DNA of 64,000 nt from VBDM01 sp963699535 (GTDB lineage Bacteria > Pseudomonadota > Gammaproteobacteria > Burkholderiales > SG8-39): assembly GCA_963699535.1 (NCBI GenBank), contig CAVOUJ010000018.1:1-64000 (forward strand). Direction: 5' to 3'. Positions 7,144 through 16,285 of the stretch are shown piece by piece. The translations under genes and the position numbers were made by a program. The notes beneath the pieces are model-generated. The model made no database searches. It was not told where the DNA came from and worked only from the letters and a program-made list of their open reading frames with translations. The first letter of the stretch is position 1; every line of letters starts with the position of its first letter.

Positions 7144-7299
7144 ATGCGCGAGAAGATCAAGCTCGAATCCACGGCCGGGACGGGTCATTTCTATACCACC
7201 ACCAAGAACAAGCGCACCACGCCCGACAAGATCGAAATGAAGAAATACGATCCCGTGGTGCGCAAGCACGTGATCTACAAGGAAACAAAAATAAAGTAG
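7144..7299 (+). CDS. rpmG: 50S ribosomal protein bL33
   Basis: A 51-codon gene begins MREKIKLESTAGTGHFYTTT and ends KHVIYKETKIK, the classic bL33 sequence of the form without zinc-binding cysteines. CCAGGAG lies 8 bases upstream of the ATG. It directly follows rpmB, as in most proteobacteria, and is followed by an intrinsic terminator. Confidence 0.97.
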   Translation: MREKIKLESTAGTGHFYTTTKNKRTTPDKIEMKKYDPVVRKHVIYKETKIK

Positions 7300-7321
7300 C
7301 TTTCTCCGCCCACCAAAGAAA

Positions 7322-7345
7322 AAGCCCGCTTTCGCGGGCTTTTTA
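7322..7345 (+). terminator. Intrinsic terminator after rpmG
   Basis: AAGCCCGC and GCGGGCTT form an 8-base stem with a TTTC loop, followed by TTTT. The A-run before the stem may let it also stop transcripts coming from the minus-strand DUF1161 gene. Confidence 0.9.
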
Positions 7346-7370
7346 GTGTCTGCTGCCGGAAGAGCGAGGT

Positions 7371-7598
7371 TCAGCCGCCCCTCTTGTAGACGATCTTCTT
7401 CGTCCCGCCTTCGCAGGTACCGACGACCTTTCCGTCCTCGGCCGCATCCTTGTCCACGATGGTCAAGGTGAATTCCTTCACGCCGTTCTTCTTGATCTTC
7501 GCATCGATCTCGGACTTCAACTCCTCACAGGGCTTCACCTGCGCAAAGACCGGCGAGGCAATCAACAGTGACGCAAGAACTGCAACAAGGCTCTTCAT
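7371..7598 (-). CDS. DUF1161 periplasmic protein
   Basis: This 75-residue protein has a clear signal peptide (residues 1-19, cleavage after VFA). The mature part begins QVKPCEELKSEIDAKI and ends GTCEGGTKKIVYKRGG. Cys24 and Cys62 are the two conserved family cysteines and probably form a disulfide. The family is widespread in beta- and gammaproteobacteria and has no known function. It lies 24 bases downstream of the desaturase on the same strand. Confidence 0.88.
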   Translation of the reverse strand: MKSLVAVLASLLIASPVFAQVKPCEELKSEIDAKIKKNGVKEFTLTIVDKDAAEDGKVVGTCEGGTKKIVYKRGG

Positions 7599-7622
7599 CT
7601 CGATCTCCTTTGCTCTTCCCTA

Positions 7623-8807
7623 TCAAGCATAGCGCCGCAGCCGGCGCGAGAACTCCTCGAGCTGGCGAATGCCGCTCGCTTCGGCACGGTGACACCAGTC
7701 CTGGAGCTGCCGCACGAGCTGCTCGCGCGACGCGCTCGAGCGCTCCCAAAGAGAAGCAAGCTCGGCCCGCATCGAATAGACGGTTTGCAGCGCACGCGAT
7801 TTCGACAATCCATGCCTCAAGCTTGCGCGCTCGGTCTCGCACAGCGACTTTTCGTCGCGATGCAGCCAGCGCTTCAGGCTCTGCACCACGTGCACGTCGT
7901 GCGGGGCGAAGCGGCGCAGCTTGCCGAGCTCCTCGGTGTAGGTGTGCTTGAGCGACTTGGCGTACTTCGCCAGTACATCATAGCGGTGCGTGATCACCGC
8001 CTCCAGAGTCTCCGAATCCACGGCGGGCTTCGCGTCGGTGAAGCGCGGCGTGGGCGCGACCTTCTTCACCTGCGCGAGGCCGAGCGCTTCGAGCATGCGA
8101 ATGTACATCCAGCCGATATCGAACTCATACCACTTGTTCGAGAGCTTGGCCGAAGTCGCGTAGGCGTGATGGTTGTTGTGCAGCTCCTCGCCGCCGATGA
8201 TGATGGCCCACGGAACGATGTTGGTGCTCGCGTCCTCGGTGGACCAGTTGCGGTAGCCCCAGTAATGGCCTACGCCGTTGATGATGCCCGCCGCGAACAA
8301 CGGGATCCAGGCCATCTGCACCGCCCAGATCGTGATTCCGATCGGGCCGAACAGCGCGAACTGGATGATCAGCATCAGGATGATGCCGTGCATGCTGTGC
8401 CCCGTGTACACCTTGCGCTCCATCCAGTCGTCGGGCGTGCCGTGACCGTAGCGCTCGAGCGTCTCGGCGTTCCGCGCTTCGCGCCGGTAAAGCTCGGCAC
8501 CCTCGAGGAGCACCTTGCGCAACCCATACACCTGCGGGCTGTGCGGGTCTTCCGGAGTCTCGACCCGCGCGTGGTGCTTGCGGTGGATCGCCGCCCATTC
8601 CCGGGTCACCATGCCGGTGGTCAGCCACAGCCACAGGCGGAAGAAATGGCTCGCGATGGGGTGCAGGTCCAGGGCGCGGTGCGCCTGGCAGCGGTGCAGA
8701 AACACCGTGACGCCCACGATGGTGACGTGCGTCACCCCCAGGGCCACCAAAACGTAGCCCCACCAGGGAAGGTTAAATATGCCTGAAAACAGGGAGTTAA
8801 GCTCCAT
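7623..8807 (-). CDS. Acyl-CoA/acyl-lipid delta-9-type fatty acid desaturase
   Basis: A membrane di-iron desaturase of 394 residues that introduces a cis double bond into a saturated acyl chain. The three histidine boxes are HRCQAH (38-43), HRKHH (75-79) and HNNHH (210-214). Hydrophobic segments flank them (about 15-36, 55-66, 140-175). The last 130 residues form a charged helical tail absent from shorter desaturases but usual in the betaproteobacterial DesC-like group. The role is membrane fluidity control and aerobic unsaturated fatty acid synthesis. The 166 bases upstream hold no other gene and should carry the promoter. Confidence 0.93.
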   Translation of the reverse strand: MELNSLFSGIFNLPWWGYVLVALGVTHVTIVGVTVFLHRCQAHRALDLHPIASHFFRLWLWLTTGMVTREWAAIHRKHHARVETPEDPHSPQVYGLRKVLLEGAELYRREARNAETLERYGHGTPDDWMERKVYTGHSMHGIILMLIIQFALFGPIGITIWAVQMAWIPLFAAGIINGVGHYWGYRNWSTEDASTNIVPWAIIIGGEELHNNHHAYATSAKLSNKWYEFDIGWMYIRMLEALGLAQVKKVAPTPRFTDAKPAVDSETLEAVITHRYDVLAKYAKSLKHTYTEELGKLRRFAPHDVHVVQSLKRWLHRDEKSLCETERASLRHGLSKSRALQTVYSMRAELASLWERSSASREQLVRQLQDWCHRAEASGIRQLEEFSRRLRRYA

Positions 8808-8973
8808 TAGGATCCTTTTTAGAGTGCGAGGATTCTACGTGAATCCCGGCAAAGGGCAAGTGACAAATACCGCATGGATGTGGGGACTTTACCCCGCATT
8901 TCAAATCCCGCGGGCCGCAGGACTTCGTGGTCACCTATTCCGCATCGCGGAACGACGTACGATACGCTGCACG

Positions 8974-10233
8974 TCACGCTGCGTGCCCGAAGACCGCGCC
9001 GAAGAAACCGTCCGTGCCGTGCCGGTGCGGCCAGAGCTCGAGATATGGACCCGTATCGAGCTCGATCCGCTCCTTCTTCAATACGTCGGCCGCGGACTGG
9101 AGCGCGAACTGCGGATGGTCGGCGAGAAAACTCTCGGCGATGACGCGATTTTCTTCTTCGAGGATGCTGCACGTCGCATAGACGAGCCTCCCGCCCGGTT
9201 TCACCAATCGCGCCGCTGCGGCGAGCAGGGACTTCTGCTTCTCGACGAGCTCGGCGACATCCTGCGGCGTCTGACGCCACTTCATGTCCGGATTGCGGCG
9301 CAGCGTCCCCAGTCCGCTGCAGGGAGCATCGACAAGCACACGGTCGATCTTGCCGGCGAGCCGCTTCACGCGTGCGTCGTTAGCGCCTTCGATCCGCTGC
9401 GGGTGCACGTTCGAGAGCCCCGAGCGCTTGAGGCGCGGCGTCAAGCCCGCGAGCCGCTTCGGGGAGATGTCGAAGGCGTAGAGTCTCCCGGTTGAGCGCA
9501 TCAGCGCACCGAGCGCGAGAGTCTTGCCTCCGGCTCCGGCGCAGAAGTCCACGACCATTTCGCCGCGCCTGGGTGCAAGCAGATGGCAGAGCAGCTGGCT
9601 CCCCTCGTCCTGGATCTCGATGGCGCCTTCCAGGAACAACGGATGCCGGTTGATCAGGGGCCTGCCCGCAAGCCGGACGCCTTCGGGTGAATACGGAGTC
9701 GCCGCGGGTTCCAGCCCGTCCTGCGCGAGACGCTCGAGTGCCGCCTCGCGCGAGGATTTCATGAGATTGACGCGCAGATCGAGCGGCGCGGCGCGGAGGA
9801 GGCCTTTTGCCAATTCGAGCAACGCGCCTTCGTCCATGCGAGCGCGCAGGCGCCCGATGACCCAGTCGGGAAGCTCGGACTCGATTTCAAGGGGCTGAGG
9901 CGAATGCGCCTCGCGTTTTGCCGCCGCCAGCCATTCGGCCTCGTCGCCCCGCAGCCAGGGCTCGATCTCGCGCAGGTTGAACCCGAGCAGCACCGCCCAG
10001 GTCGCGAGCGCTGCGCGCCGCGAGCTTGCAGTCGCCGCAACCCGTTCGAGCAACCGGCGGCGGCGCAGCGCCGCATAGACGGAATCAGCGATCAGGCCCC
10101 GGTCGCGCTGGCCGATCTTCGGATGGCTGCGGAAGAACGCCGAAAGCGCGGCATCTGCGGGCTGCGCAAGCGGCATTACGGCAGCAAAGGCCGCGGTACA
10201 GGCGTCGAGCAGCGGGCGCGAGAGGCGCATCAA
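8974..10233 (-). CDS. RsmB/NOP-family rRNA m5C methyltransferase
   Basis: 419 residues. The SAM-binding motif VDFCAGAGGKTLAL (about 229-242), the catalytic DAPCSGLG (motif IV, about 308-315) and the TCS motif VYATCSILEEEN (motif VI) define a cytosine-C5 RNA methyltransferase that uses two cysteines. The N-terminal 150 residues are helical and lack a clear full NusB domain, so the exact target (position 967 of 16S rRNA in E. coli RsmB) is not certain. It is the third gene of a purN-DUF3108-rsmB operon and overlaps the DUF3108 gene by 4 bases. Confidence 0.92.
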   Translation of the reverse strand: MMRLSRPLLDACTAAFAAVMPLAQPADAALSAFFRSHPKIGQRDRGLIADSVYAALRRRRLLERVAATASSRRAALATWAVLLGFNLREIEPWLRGDEAEWLAAAKREAHSPQPLEIESELPDWVIGRLRARMDEGALLELAKGLLRAAPLDLRVNLMKSSREAALERLAQDGLEPAATPYSPEGVRLAGRPLINRHPLFLEGAIEIQDEGSQLLCHLLAPRRGEMVVDFCAGAGGKTLALGALMRSTGRLYAFDISPKRLAGLTPRLKRSGLSNVHPQRIEGANDARVKRLAGKIDRVLVDAPCSGLGTLRRNPDMKWRQTPQDVAELVEKQKSLLAAAARLVKPGGRLVYATCSILEEENRVIAESFLADHPQFALQSAADVLKKERIELDTGPYLELWPHRHGTDGFFGAVFGHAA

Positions 10234-10934
10234 TCGCCGATGCGCGATAGGATCTGGTCTGCGCGCGTGCCGTCCTTGTCGACGATAAGAGCGCGCACCG
10301 GAAGATAATCGCGCTCGGTGGCGAACCAGATATCGGTCGCCCTGTCATCAGGCCCCTCGGACACCTTCGCAATGCGCAGGGTCTGGAGCTCGCCCGCGGG
10401 CGTGGCGAGCTTGTCGTTGCCCACAACCTTGAAGCGAAACTGCGAGAGCCCGCGGCCGTCGGCGCGGACGACATCGTACTCCTTCCCCTTGGGCGGCACG
10501 AAGGCGAAGTTGTAGGCAAGGCTCAAAGGGTCCATCACCGTCCCCGGCATCTTGGCCGCTTCCTCCTTACCCTTGCGTCCTTGCGTCACCGTGCGCGCCT
10601 CCCAGTCGAACTTCGCTGAAGCGACCCAGACGCCGCCCAGCCGCCGATCGGAGAATTCATCCGGCCTGAGCCCATCCGGTGTGATGCGTCCGCGGGTGGT
10701 GCGTTTCAGCGACCCGAGCACTGCAAGGGCCCCCCTGCCCTTCAATTCGGACGTGATCGTGTAGCTGCGCCCATCGTGCTCGAGGGTCTCCACAAGATCA
10801 CCGATCACCGAACCGTTGCGCAGCATCTGATAGTGAAGCGTGACGCGCTCGGGCGGCAGGGCCGCGGCCCCCGCTGCCCACAGCGCGAGCGCGGCGAGGC
10901 CTGCATGGCGCAGCGATACTGGAGCGGGGTTCAC
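10230..10934 (-). CDS. DUF3108 domain-containing periplasmic protein
   Basis: The 234-residue protein has an N-terminal hydrophobic signal (about 8-25, ending AGAAALP) and a beta-rich body with the LHYQMLRNGSVIGDLVETLE and DIWFATERDYLPVRALI segments typical of DUF3108. The fold is probably a periplasmic beta-barrel-like lipid- or ligand-binding domain, but no function is established. It overlaps purN and the methyltransferase by 4 bases each (ATGA), so it is translationally coupled. The same three-gene order recurs in betaproteobacteria. Confidence 0.88.
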   Translation of the reverse strand: MNPAPVSLRHAGLAALALWAAGAAALPPERVTLHYQMLRNGSVIGDLVETLEHDGRSYTITSELKGRGALAVLGSLKRTTRGRITPDGLRPDEFSDRRLGGVWVASAKFDWEARTVTQGRKGKEEAAKMPGTVMDPLSLAYNFAFVPPKGKEYDVVRADGRGLSQFRFKVVGNDKLATPAGELQTLRIAKVSEGPDDRATDIWFATERDYLPVRALIVDKDGTRADQILSRIGD

Positions 10935-11557
10935 TCTTCGAAGAGCAGAGCTTGCGCGGCGTCTGCCCCGTCGACCCGCACCACGCCGTTCCGGACTATG
11001 AGCCGATCCTCCAGAAACCAGCGCGCGGCGAGCGGATAGATCCGGTGCTCTTGGCGCAGCACGCGCGCGGCGAGCGATTCTTCGGTGTCGTCGGCGCGCA
11101 CGGGCACCCCGGCCTGGACGATGATCGGACCGTGATCGACCTGCGGCGTGACGAAGTGCACCGTGCAGCCGTGGAGCTTCACGCCTTCCTGGAGCGCGCG
11201 CCGGTGGGTGTGCAGCCCGGGAAACGCCGGAAGCAGCGACGGATGGATATTCACGAGCCGGCCGGAGTAGCGGCGCACGAAATTGCCGCCGAGAACGCGC
11301 ATGAAGCCGGCGAGCGCGACGAGGTCGGGCGAGTGTGCATCGATCTTTGTGGCGAGGTCGGCATCGAAAGCCTCGCGCGAGGGAAACCCGCGGTCATCGA
11401 CGACCTGGGTGGGAATGCCCGTCTCGGCGGCGAATTTCAGACCCGCCGCGTCGGCGCGATTGCTGATTACCGCGGCGACTTTCGCGGGAAGTTTCGCGCG
11501 CACGATCGCCTCCATGTTGCTGCCGCGACCGGAGATCAGGATGACGATGTTCTTCAC
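10931..11557 (-). CDS. purN: Phosphoribosylglycinamide formyltransferase
   Basis: GAR transformylase of 208 residues. It transfers the formyl group of 10-formyl-tetrahydrofolate to GAR in step three of purine synthesis. Seen in sequence: LISGRGSNMEAI at 7-18, which binds GAR phosphate; the catalytic Asn-His-Asp set in VNIHPSLLPAFPG (about 102-114) and VDHGPII (about 140-146). It heads the purN-DUF3108-rsmB operon and lies 27 bases downstream of the Kef-type gene on the same strand. Confidence 0.97.
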   Translation of the reverse strand: MKNIVILISGRGSNMEAIVRAKLPAKVAAVISNRADAAGLKFAAETGIPTQVVDDRGFPSREAFDADLATKIDAHSPDLVALAGFMRVLGGNFVRRYSGRLVNIHPSLLPAFPGLHTHRRALQEGVKLHGCTVHFVTPQVDHGPIIVQAGVPVRADDTEESLAARVLRQEHRIYPLAARWFLEDRLIVRNGVVRVDGADAAQALLFEE

Positions 11558-11584
11558 GCTGCTTATTCTACGGTGCTTGCGCGA

Positions 11585-13378
11585 TCAGGCGCCGGCGCGC
11601 GGGAGTCCCGGGAGCCGCTCCAAGCCATCCGCCTCGAACAATTCCTGAAGCTGCGCGGCCGCCTCTTTGGACGTCTGGATGAGCTGCGCCTCGTCGTGCT
11701 GCACTGCGTATTGCGCTTCGAGCTGCTGCTCGTCGTGCTGCTTGAACAGGGTCACGGCGCGCTCCGAGGCCGCGATACCGAAGCCGAGCGACAACAACGC
11801 GCGTCTGGCCATGTCCAGGCTCGTGGGAAATGTCTCGCGCCAGATGAGCTTCACGCCGAGGTCGCGGAGCCGGAACAGATGCACGCGATTGCGCGCGCGT
11901 GCGAGTATCGGCAGGTGTGGAAAATGCCGGCGCACGACTTCGGCCGTCTTGACCGACGCCTCGACGTCGTCGATCGCGAGCACGAAGAGCTTCGCCTCGC
12001 CCGACTTGGCCGCCTCGAGAAGCTCGAGCCGCGACGCGTCGCCGTAATAGACCTTGCTGCCGAAGCGCCGGACGAAATCCACCTGCTGGTAGCTGGCTTC
12101 GAGCGCGGTAAACGGCACGCCGCACATGCGCAGCACGCGGGAGACGATCTGTCCGACGCGGCCGTACCCGGCGATGATGACCGGATTTCCCGGCCCCGCT
12201 ATCGAGTCGTACTCGGGCACGGCATGCCGGTCCAGCCAGCGCGACAGCACGCGCTCGTGCAGCTCGGACGCGGGCGGCGAGAGCAGCATCGAAATGGTCA
12301 CGACCACGACGAGCAGTTGCGCAGTTCCGGACTCGAAGACGCCCAGCGCGCCCGCCGCAACGAAGAGAACGAAGGCGAACTCCCCGCCCTGCGACACAGC
12401 GACTGCGAGGCGCTGCGCCGTGCTGTCATTCGCGCCGCCGATTCTCGCAATGCCGTACATCAAAGCGGCCTTGGCGAACATCAAGCCCACGGCCAATCCG
12501 AGCACCGTGAGCGGGCGTTCGAGTACGAGCGCGAGATTCGCGCTCATGCCCACCGCGATGAAGAAGAGTCCGAGGAGCAGGCCCTTGAAAGGCTCGAGAT
12601 CCGCTTCCAGCTCGTGCCGGAACTCCGAGTCGGCAAGGAGCACCCCTGCGAGGAAGGCACCGAGCGAGGCAGACAGGCCGATCTTCTCCATGATGAGCGC
12701 GGCCCCGACCACGAGCAGCAGCGCCGCGGCAGTGAACACCTCGCGCCCGCCGTAGCTCGCGACCGCCTTGAGCGCCGGCCGCACGATGAGGCGGCTCGCC
12801 ACGATCACGACCACGATGGCGGCGAGCCCCTTCAGGGCCGGCAGCCAGCCGCCCGCGGCGCGCGCCCCCGTGTCACCCAGCAGCGGCAGGAGCGCAAGCA
12901 GCGGAATCACCGAAAGGTCCTGGAAAAGCAGCACCGCGAACGCCTCGCGGCCGTGCCGCGTCGCGAGCTGCTTGCGCTCGGCGAGCGAAGCGAGCACGAG
13001 CGCCGTCGAGGACATCGCGAGGCCGAAGCCCGCGACGAGCGCCGCCTGCCAGGACAATCCGAAGGCGAGTCCCAGGGCATAGAGCGCCGCGCCGGTCACA
13101 AGCACCTGCGCCCCGCCGAGGCCGAACACGGGCCGGCGCAGCACCCATAGACGGCTCGGCTGCAACTCGAGGCCCACGAGGAAGAGCAGCAGCACTACGC
13201 CGAACTCGGCGAACTGCAGGGTGGACTGCACCTCGCCGACCATGCCGAGGCCCCAGGGTCCGATCAGCATGCCGGCACCGAGGTAGCCGAGCACAGCTCC
13301 GAGCTTCAAGCGGCGGAACAGCGGTACGAGCAGCACCGCGGTCAGGAGAAATACGGCTGCCTGTTCGAGGAAGTGCAT
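11585..13378 (-). CDS. CPA2-family cation:proton antiporter with TrkA-N domain (KefB/KefC-like)
   Basis: 597 residues. The first 380 or so form the Na+/H+ exchanger-type membrane domain with about 12 hydrophobic segments and the QDLSVIPLLALLPLL and GLELQPSRLW motifs of the Kef group. Residues about 405-520 are a Rossmann RCK/TrkA-N domain (VIIAGYGRVGQIVSRV). Kef systems export K+ in exchange for H+ during electrophile stress and are gated by glutathione adducts and NADH. No KefF/KefG ancillary gene is next to it. The final 70 residues are charged and helical. Inner-membrane location is certain, gating is inferred. Confidence 0.93.
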   Translation of the reverse strand: MHFLEQAAVFLLTAVLLVPLFRRLKLGAVLGYLGAGMLIGPWGLGMVGEVQSTLQFAEFGVVLLLFLVGLELQPSRLWVLRRPVFGLGGAQVLVTGAALYALGLAFGLSWQAALVAGFGLAMSSTALVLASLAERKQLATRHGREAFAVLLFQDLSVIPLLALLPLLGDTGARAAGGWLPALKGLAAIVVVIVASRLIVRPALKAVASYGGREVFTAAALLLVVGAALIMEKIGLSASLGAFLAGVLLADSEFRHELEADLEPFKGLLLGLFFIAVGMSANLALVLERPLTVLGLAVGLMFAKAALMYGIARIGGANDSTAQRLAVAVSQGGEFAFVLFVAAGALGVFESGTAQLLVVVVTISMLLSPPASELHERVLSRWLDRHAVPEYDSIAGPGNPVIIAGYGRVGQIVSRVLRMCGVPFTALEASYQQVDFVRRFGSKVYYGDASRLELLEAAKSGEAKLFVLAIDDVEASVKTAEVVRRHFPHLPILARARNRVHLFRLRDLGVKLIWRETFPTSLDMARRALLSLGFGIAASERAVTLFKQHDEQQLEAQYAVQHDEAQLIQTSKEAAAQLQELFEADGLERLPGLPRAGA

Positions 13379-13468
13379 GGCGGCGATCCGAGTTAGAAAG
13401 AACTCGCCGCATTATGCGCGGGCGGCGCAGCGCGCGAAACCGGCTCGGCGATGGCCGGCAGTGGGCCG

Positions 13469-13588
13469 ATTTTGCTGAGCGACTTGCGCGGCGACACGCG
13501 TGACGGGTGGCCGCGCGCCGACTGGTTCAATGGAGGCGCAGGCGGCCGGGCACCCGTAGCGGGTCGATTGCCGCGCCAGGAGCGAAGG
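13469..13588 (-). repeat. Dispersed intergenic repeat, copy B
   Basis: This is the inverted partner of 6680-6812. It fills about half of the 236-base gap between the Kef-type gene and the LigB-type dioxygenase gene. It lacks the extra 13-base segment of copy A. The rest of the gap shows no gene; a promoter for the Kef gene is expected between 13379 and 13468. Confidence 0.8.
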
Positions 13589-13614
13589 CGAAATGGCCCG
13601 CTGTCCAATCCCCG

Positions 13615-14417
13615 TCAGCTCACGCGCATCCCCGCGACCGCGGTCAGCATGCTCACCGAGCCCAGATCGTAACCGTCTACGGCGAAGGACATCGACTCGT
13701 CCTCACCCTGCAGCGCCGCGATGTAGAGCAGCGGCAGGTAGTGCTCGGGGGTCGGGACCGACAGCCGCGCGTCCTCGCCCAGGCGCTCGAAATCGACCAG
13801 CGTCGCGTGGTCGCGGGAGGCGAGCGCCTCGCGTATCTTCTCGTTGAAGCGCACCGACCAGTCGTAGGCCGGTCCGCCGCCGCGCTTCATCAACCGAAGG
13901 TTGTGAACGACGTTGCCGCTGCCCACGACGAGCACTCCTTCGTCGCGCAGCGGCGCGAGCTTTGCACCGGTGTCGTAGTGAAATTGCGGCGGCTGCGTGC
14001 CGTCGATGCTGAGCTGGACTACGGGTACGTCCGCTTCCGGGTACACGTGCTTCAGCACCGACCAGGTTCCGTGGTCCAGGCCCCACGAGTGGTCCGGGTA
14101 CACCTCCAGCGGCGCGAGCAGCTCGCGCACGCGCGCGGCAAGCCGCGGATCGCCCGGCGCGGGGTACTGAAGGTCGAACAGCGCCTGCGGGAAACCGTAG
14201 AAGTCGTGGATGGTCTTGGGATTATCCATCGCCGTCACGGCCGTACCTCGCGTGTACCAGTGCGCGGAGACGCAGAGGATCGCCCGGGGCCTCGGCATCG
14301 TTTCGCCGAGCGCGCGCCAGACCTCCGTGTATTGATTGCGATCGAGCGTATTCATCGGGCTGCCGTGGCCGAAGAAGACGACCGGCATCCTGGAACCGTT
14401 GCGCGTCGCGCCGGCGC

Positions 14418-14421
<4 letters not shown>
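13615..14421 (-). CDS. ygiD: LigB-family extradiol dioxygenase (4,5-DOPA dioxygenase/YgiD type)
   Basis: This 268-residue class III extradiol dioxygenase has GHGSPMN (18-24), VSAHWYTRGTAV (about 51-62) with a metal-ligand histidine, LDHGTWSVLKHVYP (about 115-128) and VVGSGNVVHNLR (about 165-176). These are the conserved positions of the DODA/YgiD group, which opens the ring of DOPA-like catechols using a single divalent metal. The natural substrate in bacteria is not settled. It overlaps the pirin gene by 4 bases, suggesting co-translation. Confidence 0.92.
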
Positions 14422-15117
<696 letters not shown>

Positions 15118-15163
15118 GGCGGACTCCCGGTTCGATCGGATGTTGGGCCGAGTGGATCGTTCC

Positions 15164-16285
15164 TCAAGCGCTGATGAGCTTCAGGTTGAACGCGCGCTCG
15201 ACGAGCCAGATTGCCGCGATCGCGACGATCACCAGGGAACCGGCCACGAAGACCAGGCGCTGGTAGAACCAGCTTGCCCGCAACCCGTACGCGGCGGGCA
15301 GGAATGCGCTCACGATCGCGAGTTGCCCGACCTCGACACCGAGATTGAAGCCGACGAGCGCTATGACCAGCGCCCCTTGCGGCAGGCCGAGGTCCTGCAG
15401 CACGCTCGCGAAGCCGAAGCCGTGAACCAGACCGAAGGCAAAAGCGACCAGCCACCTGCGTTCGTGCACGACCGGAAAGACGTTGTTCAGCGCGGCGAGC
15501 ACCACCGAGATCGCGATCCCCGATTCGACCAGCCGCGAAGGCAACGAGATCACGCCCAGCGCCGCGATGCTGAGCGTGATCGAGTGCGCAACGGTGAACG
15601 AAGTGACGATCTTGAATACTTCCCAGAAAGCCGGAGGGAAGCGCGCGAGAGGCCGCCAGCGCCCCCCTTCAATTACAAGCACCGCGGGAAGGAGAAGCGA
15701 GAGCAAGAAGAGGATGTGATCGAATCCGATCCAGATATGCCACACACCCTCCCGGCCGTAATCGAAGAACTGCGTGAGCGCCGAGATCTTTGCGAGCTCG
15801 AAGGACTGCGTTGCCCGCTCCGGGCTGAAGATCGCGGTGCGCGTCCCCCCTCCGTGCTCCAGGCGCAAGAGGCCCTTATGCTGCGGATCGAGGTCGGCGA
15901 AGAGGCTGTAGCCCATCTCGAGGGTCGTGATCCCGGCCGGACAGCTCGCGGCGAAGCGCATGACCGAATAAGCGCCGTCGCTGTGTTCGTCGACGAGAAA
16001 CTCGCCCGCACGCGCGGGGCAATCGGAGCCCTCTGAGCGCAGCTTCAGCCTCGCCAGCACGTAGGCGCCGATGTCGGCGTGATGCGCCTTGACCTCGCCC
16101 CAGGTGATGTCGCCGTCGCCGCTGTCGTCCAGGCCGATCGCAAAATCGAGGTCGCGAAGCGCGATGTCCCACTGTCCGGTGATGCTTGCCCCCTCGACGC
16201 GGATTGCAAGGTAGCTGTCGCTCGGTTTGTGCGCCTGCGCGCAGGGCGCGGCGAGCACCAGGAGCAGGACGATCAGCGCTCTCAT
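15164..16285 (-). CDS. HupE/UreJ family membrane protein with EF-hand-like loop
   Basis: 373 residues. A signal peptide (1-18, AQAHKPSDSYL follows) leads to a periplasmic domain, then seven or so hydrophobic segments from about residue 175. The membrane part has the HupE/UreJ signature: HIWIGFDHILFLLSLLLP, FTVAHSITLSIAALG and GLVHGFGFASVL, with histidines placed to bind a metal such as nickel. The periplasmic part has DDSGDGDITWGEV (about 53-65), a calcium-binding EF-hand-type loop. HupE/UreJ proteins are candidate Ni2+ permeases; the substrate here is unproven. It overlaps the TPR gene by 4 bases. Confidence 0.85.
   Translation of the reverse strand: MRALIVLLLVLAAPCAQAHKPSDSYLAIRVEGASITGQWDIALRDLDFAIGLDDSGDGDITWGEVKAHHADIGAYVLARLKLRSEGSDCPARAGEFLVDEHSDGAYSVMRFAASCPAGITTLEMGYSLFADLDPQHKGLLRLEHGGGTRTAIFSPERATQSFELAKISALTQFFDYGREGVWHIWIGFDHILFLLSLLLPAVLVIEGGRWRPLARFPPAFWEVFKIVTSFTVAHSITLSIAALGVISLPSRLVESGIAISVVLAALNNVFPVVHERRWLVAFAFGLVHGFGFASVLQDLGLPQGALVIALVGFNLGVEVGQLAIVSAFLPAAYGLRASWFYQRLVFVAGSLVIVAIAAIWLVERAFNLKLISA

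Noticed and set aside
10952..13150. 732-codon plus-strand frame over purN and the Kef-type gene
   Set aside because: Antisense shadow of the conserved minus-strand genes; composition is typical of reverse-frame GC-rich DNA.
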